A DNA stretch of 64,000 bases from Lewinellaceae bacterium (GTDB lineage: Bacteria; Bacteroidota; Bacteroidia; Chitinophagales; Saprospiraceae), in contig JACJXW010000004.1 of assembly GCA_020636405.1 (NCBI GenBank), positions 2,108,001 through 2,172,000 of the forward strand, in the 5' to 3' direction. Below are positions 52,292 to 61,339 of this stretch, in pieces (the stretch's first letter is position 1; each line of letters begins with the position of its first letter). The notes under the pieces were generated by a model. That model saw nothing but the letters and a program-made list of their open reading frames with translations. It was not told the DNA's origin and made no database searches. Made by a program: the position numbers and the translations under genes.

Positions 52292-52537
52292 ATGAAGAAG
52301 CCAGGAATACTTTCCGCCGTTCTGCTTGCAATCGCGCTTTCGTCCTGCGCCGTACCCCGAAATGAGCAAAAAACCCAGGAGTGGCTGGAAAATGCGGCCA
52401 AACCGGTTTACGTTCAGCACCATAGCTTCAATGGCCTGACCCATAACGACCGGTATACGCTCATCGACCAGAACGGGCGGGTATTCTTCACCAAGGATGT
52501 GCGCTTTCACCTGCCCGATACGATACCGGGCAGATAA
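52292..52537 (+). CDS. small putative lipoprotein
   Basis: 81 residues, MKKPGILSAVLLAIALSSC with a lipobox Cys at about 19, then a mature part of 62 residues (VYVQHHSFNGLTHNDRYTLIDQNGRVFFTKDVRF), beta-rich. No family recognised. It converges on the FkbM gene with directly abutting stop codons, which argues that the frame is real. Confidence 0.65.
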   Translation: MKKPGILSAVLLAIALSSCAVPRNEQKTQEWLENAAKPVYVQHHSFNGLTHNDRYTLIDQNGRVFFTKDVRFHLPDTIPGR

Positions 52538-53278
52538 TTATTGCAGCGCCTTTGTCGCGATCAGAAACCCATAATTCTTATCCCGGATCGTAGGGCCGTG
52601 GGTGAATTTGGCGATCTCAAAGCCATGTTCTCTCAGGTGGCGCGCCAGCGCCAGTCCCGTATATTCCTCCCGTTTCAGGTCGTGAAACTCTATGGAAATG
52701 GTGGTAATGCGGTCCAGTAGGGAATGCCCTGCTTCCAGGAGGATGGGATATTCGGCCCCTTCGCAGTCGAGCTTCAGAAAATCGACCTCTTCGATATCCT
52801 GTTCCTGGAGCAGGGTATCGAGGGTAATGCTGCGTACCTTTTCCGTTTCCACCGGGCCGTCGCCCTCGCGGAAAAGAGAGTGGTTCTCATGCCGGCCCAG
52901 GTAGAGCTCGGCCTCTCCCGACTGGTCGGAGATGGCGGCCCGGATGGGGTAGACGTTTTCCACTTTGCTGTCGCGAATATTGCGCCGGAGGATGTGGTAG
53001 TTGTGTTGGGAAGGCTCTACCGAAATGATGGTAGCTTCCGGCCCGGCATTGAGGGAGGCGAATATGGAAAAGTAGCCATAGTGAGCGCCGACATCCACGA
53101 TGACGGAATCTTCGTAGAAAGGAAAGTAGTCGGCATAGTTCCGGGCGGCGAAGACCTCTTGCAGCACGCCCAGCCCGTCTTTTTGCAGGCCGTAGCTGAG
53201 CTGAATGCCATTGGCCCGGCAGATGCGCCGGAAGGAAGCCCGGAAGCCTCCCAGCTTGCCCGTTATCTTTTTTAACAT
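52538..53278 (-). CDS. FkbM family methyltransferase
   Basis: 246 residues from the ATG at 53278 (a GTG at 53308 is in frame but less likely). SAM-binding motif SVIVDVGAHYGYFSIFASL, then IISVEPSQHNYHILRRNI, EVDFLKLDCEGAEYPILLEAG and ISIEFHDLKREEY are the FkbM-type order. Probably methylates a sugar or other small hydroxylated compound, often in envelope polysaccharide synthesis; the nearby glycosyltransferase fits that setting. Confidence 0.9.
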   Translation of the reverse strand: MLKKITGKLGGFRASFRRICRANGIQLSYGLQKDGLGVLQEVFAARNYADYFPFYEDSVIVDVGAHYGYFSIFASLNAGPEATIISVEPSQHNYHILRRNIRDSKVENVYPIRAAISDQSGEAELYLGRHENHSLFREGDGPVETEKVRSITLDTLLQEQDIEEVDFLKLDCEGAEYPILLEAGHSLLDRITTISIEFHDLKREEYTGLALARHLREHGFEIAKFTHGPTIRDKNYGFLIATKALQ

Positions 53279-53572
53279 GCGCGGTGTTTTATCGCCGTAA
53301 AAATACACCTATTTGGCAAATTTCCCGGTTCTGTCGGGCCATAGGGGCCCCAACAATATCTTTACAGCAAATGCCTTGAGGTAGGCCGGTTAATGGGGCT
53401 TGGCTGGAAAAGGCACAAACTATTAATTTAAGTTCTGAAGATGGGAAACGCAAGGACAAAAATCACCATCCTTCCTGAGGGATTTCATTGAAATATTGCC
53501 CTTAAAAGGTATTCATTGTCATACCTGGCATCTCATTTTTTGAAAGACTTTTTCGAGATAAAACCTAAGACA

Positions 53573-55048
53573 ATGACAAACCCACTAACCAACGTAATCG
53601 GTTCTTTTCTGTGGGTTATGGGATTGGCTGTATTAGTAGCCTTCTCTTCCTGCGAAAAGGACAAAAACGAGCCTGAACCTGTTAACCTGGCAGGCCTTCC
53701 GGGCATTGACTACCTGGGCCGGGGCTATGATGCCTTCGGCGAATTCGCTTCAGCGGACGAACTAAAAGAACCCATGATCACTTTCGACCAGTACCGAAAA
53801 GAGGTTGTTGGAGAGAAAGAGTACAAGGTCCCCGAAGAGGCCAATGTGCAATATCTCAACGGATCAACCTTTTTGTCCTTTACCGGGCAGACGATCGAGG
53901 AATTCCAGAACAGCCGCCAGGCTGCCATTGGCTTTGACGGGAATTATCCCTATTTCAGTGGTGACGTTACCGCCAATTTCCAGGCCATTCACTACCGGAC
54001 CACAGACTATGCTTTTGTCCAGTGAGCAATACGGTGAACCGGTGGGGTAGTATCGTTACCTTATGATGCCGCCTTGCTGCGAACAATGCTAACCGAAAAG
54101 GCCAAAAATGCGCTGGTAAATCTTTCTCCCGGAGAACTGTTCAGTAAATACGGCACACACCTGCTGACGGCCGCGAATATCGGCGCCCGGGCCGATTACT
54201 ATGTGGCAACCAGGAAAGAGACGGCTGTCCAGCTGAACCTGGCCCAGGCGGCCGAGATCTCCTTAAAAGCCAACCTGGGCTTGATCGACCTTAACGCCGA
54301 ACCCCAGTATCAGGAAATGGTTACCAGGCTGCGGGAGCACTCCTTCATTGGAGTAAAGGCCCGGGGCGGCAGCCCGGAATTCGGGCAGAACCTTTTCAGT
54401 GCGGGTAACTACGAGTCCTGGCTGAACTCTGTCGACGATGACCTGGCGTTGAGCTGGCTTTCCAACCCCAGCCTGATGCCGATCTGGGAACTGTGTGAAA
54501 CCAGCGCACGCCGTACGGAGGTATTAGAGGCCTTCCAGGCTTACGCTGCCAATCATGAATTGCCGGGTATCGTCACCGACGCCAAGGCCAGTATTGTCGA
54601 GATCCTGGTTAAATCCGGAACAGAAGAGAATCCCTACTACTACCAGGAGGCCGGGTTTAAGGTCATTCCGGAAAACCTGAACGAAAATGCCGGCGGCGAC
54701 TACGTCTACCTGATGTATAAGGAAGGGCTCGACCTCGAACCCAGCATCAACGAATTGGCAACGGTCAGTGGCATGAATCCCACGGCGCCCACCGGCTGGT
54801 TCAGGATCAAAACCAACCTGAACGAGGGCACCGGCGTCGGCGACCCGGAGATCTACCTGTGCTACAAAAAAGTGATCAGTGATAATCCCATCCGGCAACT
54901 CCAGATCATCAAAGGGAAGGATACGCCGGCTCCTACAGGCTTTGAATTCGTGATGAACTTCTCCTACGGTAACGTTCAGGACTTCAACCACGGCGCCGGA
55001 GGGGAGAACATCTACCTGGCCTACTCCAGGAATGCCTCGCAGCCGTAG
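53573..55048 (+). pseudogene. MACPF-domain lipoprotein with beta-prism-like C-terminus; local frame disruption
   Basis: From ATG 53573: signal peptide with lipobox AFSSC, then a MACPF domain. The signature YGTHLLTAANIGARADYY (MACPF Y-G-T-H) follows a disrupted spot: at about 54005-54060 the frame is lost (TGA at 54023) and recovered by two small indels, with VSNTVNRWGSIV readable in another frame. The C-terminal part (about 350-490) has two similar blocks, SGMNPTAPTGWFRIKTNLNEGTGVGDPEIYLCYKK and APTGFEFVMNFSYGNVQDFNHGAGGENIYLAY, like MABP/beta-prism lectin-type membrane-binding modules. Bacteroidota MACPF proteins such as BSAP kill relatives by pore formation. It would be anchored in the outer membrane. 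A strong terminator follows. Confidence 0.8.
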
Positions 55049-55056
55049 TTTTATTT

Positions 55057-55114
55057 AAAAAAGAAGGCGAGAGCCTTACCGAGGAGGAACCTCCGGGCTC
55101 TCGCCTTCTTTTTT
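55057..55114. terminator. strong bidirectional Rho-independent terminator
   Basis: A perfect 19-bp stem (55057-55075 with 55096-55114) begins with six A and ends with six T, and has a GAGG/CCTC pair inside the loop. It serves the MACPF gene on the plus strand (8 bases after its stop) and could also serve the S41 gene on the minus strand, which ends 111 bp away. Confidence 0.9.
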
Positions 55115-55225
55115 ACCGGGCCGACTGGCTACTTCCGATCCCGGCCTCCTTCGTCGGTGCGGGACTCCCTTCGGCCGCTTCCGCCTTTAGGGCCCGCTGG
55201 CACTCAGAAGCTTTCCGACTTCCGC

Positions 55226-58200
55226 CTAAGGCCGCGCTTGTTCCAGTTGCTTCAGTAGCTCCTGTACCGCTGCTTCCAGTTGCTGGTCTTTCCCCTGGCT
55301 GACAACCCCCGGTTCATTGGGCACCTTGATATCGGGCTCCAACTGGTTGTTCTCCAGGTATTCACCGTCATTGGTGACCACGCCGACCTGCGGGATGCCG
55401 AAGATGAGGTCGCCGGTATGCAGGCGTTCCCACCATACGGCGGTAGCCGTTCCCGGTACAGGCATTCCGATCAGTTTACCGATTTCCAGGGCCTTGTAGG
55501 CATAGGGGAACATGTGGGCGTCGGAGTAATTGCTTTCGCTCATGAGCACCACGGAAGGCTTGTACCACTTGGACATGGGCTCGCTGCCCAGGTCCTGCCC
55601 GCGCGGCATCATCGTCACGTATTTCTGGCCGCTGAGGAAGGTGGCCAGGTTGTCGTGCAACCAGCCGCCGCCGTTGAAGCGGGTGTCCACGATCAGGGCT
55701 TCCTTATTGGCGTGGCGGCCCAGCACTTCCTCGTAGACGGTGCGGTAGCTGTCGTCGTTCATACCCCGTACGTGCACATAGCCGAGGCGGCCGCCGGAGA
55801 GTTCTTCCACCGTTTTCCGGCAATTCTCCACCCAGCGCTGGTAACGCAGTTCGTTCTCTTCTCCCAGGGAGATGGGTTTCACCACCTCTTCCCAGCGTTT
55901 CCCGCTCTGGGGGTCGAAGAGGGAGAGGAGGGTGTTTTTGTCCGCCTTGCGGTTGAGCAAAGCATAGGGGTTGGTTTGGGCCGTAATGGCCTGTCCATCG
56001 ATCTTTTCGATGATGACGCCGGCCTTTATTTTGGAATCTTCCTTGACAACCGGGCCCTTGTCCATCACCTCGGTGATTTTTAACCCTTCGCCGGTATAGT
56101 CGTAATCGTAGAACAGGCCCAAGGCTGCGGTCTGGTCGCCCGTTTCATTTTGGGGGCGGTAGCGGGCGCCGGTATGAGAAGCGTTGAGTTCGCCCAGCAT
56201 TTCGCTGAGCAGGTCGGCAAAATCGTGATCGTTATTGATATGGGGCAGGAAGCGGGCGTAGGCCTGCTTGTATTCGGCCCATTCCACATCGTGCAGGCTC
56301 ACCTTGTAAAACTTCTTGTCGACCTGCCGCCAGACGTGCTCGAAGAGATACTCCCGTTCAGAAGGTTCCTGCAGTACCATTTCGCCGCTGATGCCAATGG
56401 GTTTGGCCTCGGCGGATTCGATCGCTATCTTCTTGATCTGGCCGTCGGCCAGTACGAAAATATTTTTCTCTTCCTTATCGACGATGAAGGCGCTGGGCGA
56501 CTTGCTGCCCAGCTTGGCCAGGATTTTGGTGTCCTTGCTGCGGAGGTCCGTTTTCCAGAGGTCGTACCCCTTTTCAAATTTGGTGAGGTAGAACAAGGTT
56601 TCCCCATCTTTGGTTACATAGGCGTCGGCCATTTGAGAGGAGTGGATGGTCAGGCGTTCCTTGCGGTCTTCGATGCCATCGAGTTCTACCTTTACTGGTT
56701 TTACCTCTTCTTTTTCCTTCTTCTTATCTTCGTCCTTTTCCTTTTCTTCACCTTTATCCTCTTTTTCTTTTTCCTTCATCAGCTTGTACTCTTCCTCGTC
56801 CATGGTGAACTTATCGTAGGCCTCCTGGGTAAAGAACATGGCGTAAGCATCCACTTCGCTGCCGCGGCCGGAGTGGTTCTGCATGCCGTCGCGGTTAGAG
56901 AACCACAGCATCATCTGGCCGTCCATCATCCACTTGGGCCGGTAGCCGCCATAGCCGCTTTGGGTGAGGTTTACGGGCTCTTTACCGCCCTCGGCGCTCA
57001 CCAGGCCGGCCTGGCTGGTCCATTGCTTCGGTTGCAGAAATTCGACCAGCAGCCACTTGCTGTCCGGGGACCACTCGTAGTACTGGTCTCCATCGGAATA
57101 GGAGTAGTTCTTGTCGCCGCTAAGGATAGTGCGGGAGGCTTTGCTTTCCAGGTTGATTACCTTGAGGGTGGTGCGTTCTTCGAGGTAGGCCACTTCTTTG
57201 CCGTCCGGAGAATAAGCAGGCTGAAATTCCTCTGCCGGGCTGTTCACTACGGGCGTTTCGTCGATCAGGGTGGCATTAAAGAAATAGGGTTCCTCCTTGC
57301 GGTGGATAGAGGCCTGGTAGACGTTCCAGCTGCCGTCCCGTTCGCCGGCGTAGAGCACCGAGCGCCCATCGGGGCTGAAGCTCACCGAGCGTTCCTGTTC
57401 GGGGGTGGTAGTAATGCGCCGGGTAGTGCCTTCCGCTACCGAAGCGACGAAGACCTCGCCCCGGTGAATGAAGGCCATCTCCTTGCCGTTGGGAGAGAGG
57501 GCCATCTCGGAGATGTCGCTGTTGACCTTCACGGCCTGGCTGTCGTTGTAGCGGTCGCCGGTAGCGATCTTAATGTTCACCTTCTGAGGAGATTGCCCCT
57601 CCTTCATGGTATAGATCTCTCCATCGAAATGGAAACAAAGGGTGCCGTTGTTGCTTACGGTCAGGTAGCGCACGGGGTGTTTTTCGAAGGAGGTCAGTTG
57701 CTTTTTCCGGCTACCCTCTTCCAGTGACATGCGGAAGATATTGAAATCACCGGCTTCTTCGCTGAGATAGTAAATGGCATTTTGGCCGGGAACGAAGACG
57801 GGGTTGCGGTCTTCCCCTTCAAAGCCGGTCAGCTGACGGTAGCTGTTGGCTTCCGTATCGTACAACCACACGTCGCGGGTGACGGAGGAGGTGTGGTGCT
57901 TCCTGAACTCGTCTTCGTAGCCTTTGCGGTCATGGTAAACCATCAGTTTGCCATCGGCGCTCACCCGGGTGTCCAGGGCGGGTACCGGCAGGGCCTGCTT
58001 GGGCATTCCACCCTCTACCGGCACCAGATAGAGCTCGGGTAGCACGCCGGAGGGGAACTGCGCATTGGAGGCGATATCGAGGCGGGAGGAGGTGAAAAGG
58101 ATGGCTTTGTCATCGGCGGTAAAGTCGGAAGGGTAATCACCGGAGGAGTGGAAGGTCAGTCGCCGGGCGGTTCCGCCTTCCGCGGGCATGACGAACACGT

Positions 58201-58471
58201 CGAAATTGCCGTAGCGGTCGGAAGCGAAAGCGATGGACTTGCCGTCGTGTGACCAGACGGGGCTGTGGTCGTAGGCCTCGTGCAGGGTCAGCGGATAGGC
58301 CAGCCCGCCCTCGCTGGGCACCCGGTACAGGTCGCCTTTGTAGCTGAAAACGATGGTGGCGCCGTCGGGTGAGATGGCCGGGTAACGCATCCACAAGGGG
58401 GTATCCTGGGCGATGAGTGCAGATAGTGCTGTTGTAAGAAACAGTAACAGGGTGATGGTTGTACGTAGCAT
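55226..58471 (-). CDS. tricorn-like S41 peptidase with N-terminal beta-propellers
   Basis: 1081 residues from the ATG at 58471 (the frame is open further upstream, but the product from here has a signal peptide ending LIAQ). Two WD/TolB-like propellers (about 20-640) with repeats such as YPAISPDGATIVFSYKGDLYRVPSEGG; a Lys/Glu-rich stretch (about 560-600) interrupts the second. A C1 helical domain, PDZ (KAGVIIEKIDGQAI) and the C-terminal S41 domain follow, with FNGGGWLHDNLATFLSG and the nucleophile in SESNYSDAHMFPY, and EPDIKVPN near the end. Tricorn-type proteases degrade peptides to di- to tetrapeptides; Bacteroidota versions are exported to the periplasm. Confidence 0.92.
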   Translation of the reverse strand: MLRTTITLLLFLTTALSALIAQDTPLWMRYPAISPDGATIVFSYKGDLYRVPSEGGLAYPLTLHEAYDHSPVWSHDGKSIAFASDRYGNFDVFVMPAEGGTARRLTFHSSGDYPSDFTADDKAILFTSSRLDIASNAQFPSGVLPELYLVPVEGGMPKQALPVPALDTRVSADGKLMVYHDRKGYEDEFRKHHTSSVTRDVWLYDTEANSYRQLTGFEGEDRNPVFVPGQNAIYYLSEEAGDFNIFRMSLEEGSRKKQLTSFEKHPVRYLTVSNNGTLCFHFDGEIYTMKEGQSPQKVNIKIATGDRYNDSQAVKVNSDISEMALSPNGKEMAFIHRGEVFVASVAEGTTRRITTTPEQERSVSFSPDGRSVLYAGERDGSWNVYQASIHRKEEPYFFNATLIDETPVVNSPAEEFQPAYSPDGKEVAYLEERTTLKVINLESKASRTILSGDKNYSYSDGDQYYEWSPDSKWLLVEFLQPKQWTSQAGLVSAEGGKEPVNLTQSGYGGYRPKWMMDGQMMLWFSNRDGMQNHSGRGSEVDAYAMFFTQEAYDKFTMDEEEYKLMKEKEKEDKGEEKEKDEDKKKEKEEVKPVKVELDGIEDRKERLTIHSSQMADAYVTKDGETLFYLTKFEKGYDLWKTDLRSKDTKILAKLGSKSPSAFIVDKEEKNIFVLADGQIKKIAIESAEAKPIGISGEMVLQEPSEREYLFEHVWRQVDKKFYKVSLHDVEWAEYKQAYARFLPHINNDHDFADLLSEMLGELNASHTGARYRPQNETGDQTAALGLFYDYDYTGEGLKITEVMDKGPVVKEDSKIKAGVIIEKIDGQAITAQTNPYALLNRKADKNTLLSLFDPQSGKRWEEVVKPISLGEENELRYQRWVENCRKTVEELSGGRLGYVHVRGMNDDSYRTVYEEVLGRHANKEALIVDTRFNGGGWLHDNLATFLSGQKYVTMMPRGQDLGSEPMSKWYKPSVVLMSESNYSDAHMFPYAYKALEIGKLIGMPVPGTATAVWWERLHTGDLIFGIPQVGVVTNDGEYLENNQLEPDIKVPNEPGVVSQGKDQQLEAAVQELLKQLEQARP

Positions 58472-58619
58472 TGGTTTTGGATTTGGTTGTAGAAAGCGGT
58501 GTAAAGTTAGGGTGAAATCCAATTCGGGACGGGGCAAATATAGGGAAATACTCTTTGGGGATAAAGACATTTGGGGGTATATTGCCCGGAGAGTAGAGGA
58601 ATGGGAAAAAGTCCAAAAA

Positions 58620-58649
58620 AACGCCCCTGGTTGAGGTTTTATGGGCGTT
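58620..58649 (-). terminator. putative terminator between the S41 and DGR-like cassettes
   Basis: A 7-bp stem AACGCCC/GGGCGTT with a 16-nt loop, bounded by A-run (58615-58621) and T-run (58652-58657), so it can act in both directions. On the minus strand it would end transcripts reading past the Avd-like gene. Confidence 0.5.
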
Positions 58650-58749
58650 GATTTTTTGTACGAGAATTTTGGACTCTTTTGGCGGGGTCAATGGTTCGTT
58701 TGGGTGGGGTGGGCATGGTGCAGTTTAGGGGCGGTTTTGGTGGAATGCG

Positions 58750-58880
58750 AACCAATACTCAAATGGAGATCAGCAGGAGTTTTCTCTGTTTGCGGTATAG
58801 AGGCATAAAGGGAGCATATACGCTATGGTATTTTCCGGAGTGGATGGCTAAATGCCTAATCCAGTTTTATTATTGGTTGG
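58750..58880. repeat. dispersed intergenic repeat, copy A
   Basis: Sequence with CCGGAGTGGATG and GCCTAATCCAGTTTTATTATTG that is clearly related to 62820-62925. It lies in the 336-bp stretch between the putative terminator and the Avd-like gene (58650-58985), which contains nothing else except a GC-rich nested hairpin at 58953-58978, right after the Avd-like stop. I looked for a template repeat or reverse transcriptase here and found none. Confidence 0.6.
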
Positions 58881-58985
58881 GTGTAGAACCAGATCTGAAC
58901 GTTTTTAAAACTTCAGATAAATCAAAATAACTGCACGCCAGCTGACAGTTTACCCGCCGGAGCCTTGGCGCAGGCGGGCGTACCA

Positions 58986-59348
58986 TCAACTGTTCCGGCT
59001 TTCTTGTTTTTCGGCATACTGCCGCCATCCGGTCACTTGTCTGCCTATGTTTTCGGTTAATACGATCAACTCACTGTACCGCCTGGTGTTAATAAGCCGT
59101 AAGTCGTGGCAAAGGCGTATTTCGAGTTTCAATAACTCAAAATCATCCTGAAATTGATGCAGATGCACCGTCTTTTCCTGGTACTTATTAGCCCGGTAGA
59201 TACTCCTCACCAGTTGCATACCGTCTCTCTTCATATCCTGCCCTAAGGTATATTTGTATTCACGCAGAAACTCCTTCGTCACCTCATAGATCAACAGTAT
59301 TAAAGCATATACATCTTTATAAACCGGCAGGGTTTCGTACAAAGCCAT
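58986..59348 (-). CDS. Avd-like four-helix bundle protein (DGR accessory type)
   Basis: 120 residues. MALYETLPVYKDVYALILLIYEVTKEFLREYKYTLGQ and then LVRSIYRANKYQEK, LLKLEIRLCHDLRLI and IGRQVTGWRQYAEKQ follow the order and wording of Avd-like proteins of diversity-generating retroelements and of the related four-helix S23 family. Avd forms a basic pentameric barrel that works with the DGR reverse transcriptase and the template RNA. It lies 61 bp downstream of a gene with a DGR-type variable C-terminus, which supports the DGR reading over a free-standing S23 protein. No reverse transcriptase is encoded in the window. Confidence 0.8.
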   Translation of the reverse strand: MALYETLPVYKDVYALILLIYEVTKEFLREYKYTLGQDMKRDGMQLVRSIYRANKYQEKTVHLHQFQDDFELLKLEIRLCHDLRLINTRRYSELIVLTENIGRQVTGWRQYAEKQESRNS

Positions 59349-59364
59349 TTTTTGAAAATTTTTG

Positions 59365-59378
59365 ACCGCTTACGCGGT
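59365..59378. other. short hairpin downstream of the variable region
   Basis: ACCGC-TTAC-GCGGT, a 5-bp stem with a 4-nt loop, about 30 bases after the stop of the target gene. DGRs often carry a hairpin/cruciform with a 4-nt loop just past the variable region. The loop here (GTAA on the minus strand) does not match the published GRNA preference, so this is suggestive only. Confidence 0.35.
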
Positions 59379-59409
59379 TCTACAAAAAATAGTTAAATGG
59401 ATAAATAGA

Positions 59410-60285
59410 TTATCTCCGGACACAACGACAACGTAAGCTGACGAACTTAGCGACGACGCCCTGAAAGCCACTATCGAAGTCCTGAGTCCAGGCATTGAGG
59501 CCAACGTCCTCAGAAGAACTCCAATAGATCCAACTCGGAATATCCCCACTGCCCGTCGGCCCGAGCTGTTGATACATGATATTGAGTTCCCCTGCTGCCG
59601 GCAAGTACCAGTCGTCAAAACCGAAGGCGACCAGGTCTGCACATAGTTTAGCCGCATAGGCGCCGTTATCAAAATCTCCTAAAGCACTTACAATCGCTAA
59701 TGTGTTCGCTGCACCCTTGAAATCCATATTGGCTGCGTCTAAAGATGTAATATTATCTAGTCTGGGGAGATTTATCAAATCTCCCCAGACAATTGAGGTA
59801 CTATTATCCGTAGGATGAACATAAAGAATATTCCCATCGGGGAGGCCTACTTGCAGCAGGCCCTCAGTTCGTGGCACATTTTCAGCTGTTTGGGCATGCA
59901 AGGCGTAGGGTACGCTTAAGAGCTGGGAGGTCCCCATCAACTGATAATCAGTGCCGCCGCCGGCGTCTAATTCGATCCGGACAAAATGTTCAGCGGAGCC
60001 CCAGGCAATTGTAGTCCAGTCGCCGGTTTCTACGGTGCCTTCTCCAATATTCAAAGCGACCAATCCCAGGGAAGTGCTTGTCACCGAATGGCTTTCTGTG
60101 TACTCAACTTCTCCTGCCACATCTCCCGCTACAATGCTGATGCGCAGACTGACCTGCTGTTCAGCCAGGATCTGCCCGGAAGCATCCCGGATCACCGTCT
60201 GGTACTTAAACGATTGGGGCGTCTGGGCGGTAGTGATAACAGGGAGAAGGAGTGCAGATAGTATAAAAAGTGAAGTGTACTTCAT
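59410..60285 (-). CDS. secreted C-type-lectin-fold protein, probable DGR target
   Basis: 291 residues, signal peptide ending VITTAQ. N-terminal half: SFKYQTVIRDASGQILAEQQVSLRISI ... SVPYALHAQTAE, the widespread Bacteroidota FKYQ-to-PYALHA domain. The C-terminal 90 residues have DWYLPAAGELNIMY, SWIYWSSSED and RCRCVRR, as in DUF1566/FISUMP-like C-type-lectin folds used as DGR variable proteins. In the last stretch (59416-59508) conserved anchors A-W, Q, F, G, Q and K are separated by 17 non-conserved codons that all end in C or T, as expected when AAY codons of a template are altered at their adenines. An Avd-like gene follows and a T9SS-domain gene precedes by 2 bp. Confidence 0.85.
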   Translation of the reverse strand: MKYTSLFILSALLLPVITTAQTPQSFKYQTVIRDASGQILAEQQVSLRISIVAGDVAGEVEYTESHSVTSTSLGLVALNIGEGTVETGDWTTIAWGSAEHFVRIELDAGGGTDYQLMGTSQLLSVPYALHAQTAENVPRTEGLLQVGLPDGNILYVHPTDNSTSIVWGDLINLPRLDNITSLDAANMDFKGAANTLAIVSALGDFDNGAYAAKLCADLVAFGFDDWYLPAAGELNIMYQQLGPTGSGDIPSWIYWSSSEDVGLNAWTQDFDSGFQGVVAKFVSLRCRCVRR

Positions 60286-60287
60286 GA

Positions 60288-60776
60288 TTATTTGAGTTTA
60301 AGGATTTGAAAGGTTTTGATTACTTGCTGTTCTTCATTTCGCACTTGCAGGAAATAGGCTCCTGCAGGGTAGGAAGACAGATTGAAAGTCTCCGTTCCAA
60401 GGGGCTGAATTGCTTCTTTAAGGATCAAAGTGCGGCCATGAGCATCGGATATTATCACACTGGCCGTTGACGGCGATTCCAGGAATTCAAGATTTACCAG
60501 ATCTTTAGTAGGGTTGGGATAAACCTTTAGCTGAAAATCTTCGGCCAAGTCTTCTACCGCCGTGATCGTCAGATTGGTTTGGTGAAAACCCTGGGTTAGT
60601 TGGTTCGAGCCTGTTGAATAAGTCTCGATCATCAATTCGCCGATGGTCCAGCTGAGCTGGGCATTGGCGCTAATGAAATGTTCGCCCGAAGTAGCAATGA
60701 CTTCCGGGGAAATGGTTTGGCTGTATCCCCAGCTACAAAAGAGCAGGCTGAGGAAAAAGAGAAGTTGTTTTTTCAT
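60288..60776 (-). CDS. T9SS type A sorting domain-containing protein
   Basis: 162 residues. Signal peptide ending WGYSQ; a short mature domain (TISPEVIATSGEHFISANAQLSWTIGELMIETY) of the type that commonly precedes T9SS tails; and the T9SS type A domain FQLKVYPNPTKDLVNLEF ... FQILKLK. Exported to the surface by T9SS. Its stop codon is 2 bp before the DGR-like target gene start, so they form one transcript; in Bacteroidota such a small gene often accompanies DGR targets. Confidence 0.87.
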   Translation of the reverse strand: MKKQLLFFLSLLFCSWGYSQTISPEVIATSGEHFISANAQLSWTIGELMIETYSTGSNQLTQGFHQTNLTITAVEDLAEDFQLKVYPNPTKDLVNLEFLESPSTASVIISDAHGRTLILKEAIQPLGTETFNLSSYPAGAYFLQVRNEEQQVIKTFQILKLK

Positions 60777-61339
60777 ACTGAATTTATTGGTGAAGAAATA
60801 GTGGAAGTATGGTGTGTTGGAGTGGTGATCTATTAGTAATCGGAAAATCTACTGTAAAATAACATGTCAGTGGGATTGTGGGAATATGTATCTTATTAAT
60901 ATCCACCGTTTCCTAAAACTACTCTTTTTCATCAAGATTCAAAGCAAATTTGGGTAGGAAAGTACCAGGAACTGGTTCCAAAAATCAAGTTGCCATTTAC
61001 CTGGCTTTGGGCCGTTTTTTGAACCTTCTGCTACCATTGAAGAAATGCCCATATGTCCAAATTTGACTAAACTTTTGGAAAATGCCAGCCAGATAAAATA
61101 GCAGCTGTTACCTTTAAAGTCCAGAAAAACGTGATCTGCCAGGTTTAGTGTACTTCTGATAGGAGCCCAGGAAATGGAACGTTTTAGCACCCTCTTCTTT
61201 ACTCAAGGCTTTTTTTCCTAAAGCCTATCTTGTCGTTAGTCAAGGACATCAACCACCCAATTGGGGAATTGTTGAGATAAAGAGGTGAGTGAGAACTAAA
61301 AGTATTATTTTAGCATTTCACCAAGAAAAGAGTTGGCCA
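60777..61339. other. intergenic region, no gene identified
   Basis: About 560 bp. A weak frame on the minus strand at 60939-61190 has no recognisable family. The leader of the T9SS gene and the promoter of the DUF433 gene must lie here; I see no clear -7 elements, repeats or RNA structures. Confidence 0.4.

Noticed and set aside
58679..58930. 83-codon plus-strand frame upstream of the Avd-like gene
   Set aside because: It covers repeat copy A and its translation is not preserved in copy C, where stops interrupt it.
58572..58985. Possible DGR template repeat or reverse transcriptase downstream of the Avd-like gene
   Set aside because: Read on both strands, this region shows no A-rich version of the variable region and no room for an RT; the next gene is the S41 peptidase.
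60939..61190. 83-codon minus-strand frame beginning MLKRSISWAPIRS
   Set aside because: No family resemblance, isolated in an AT-rich intergenic region, and no leader or partner gene; random frames of this length are common here.
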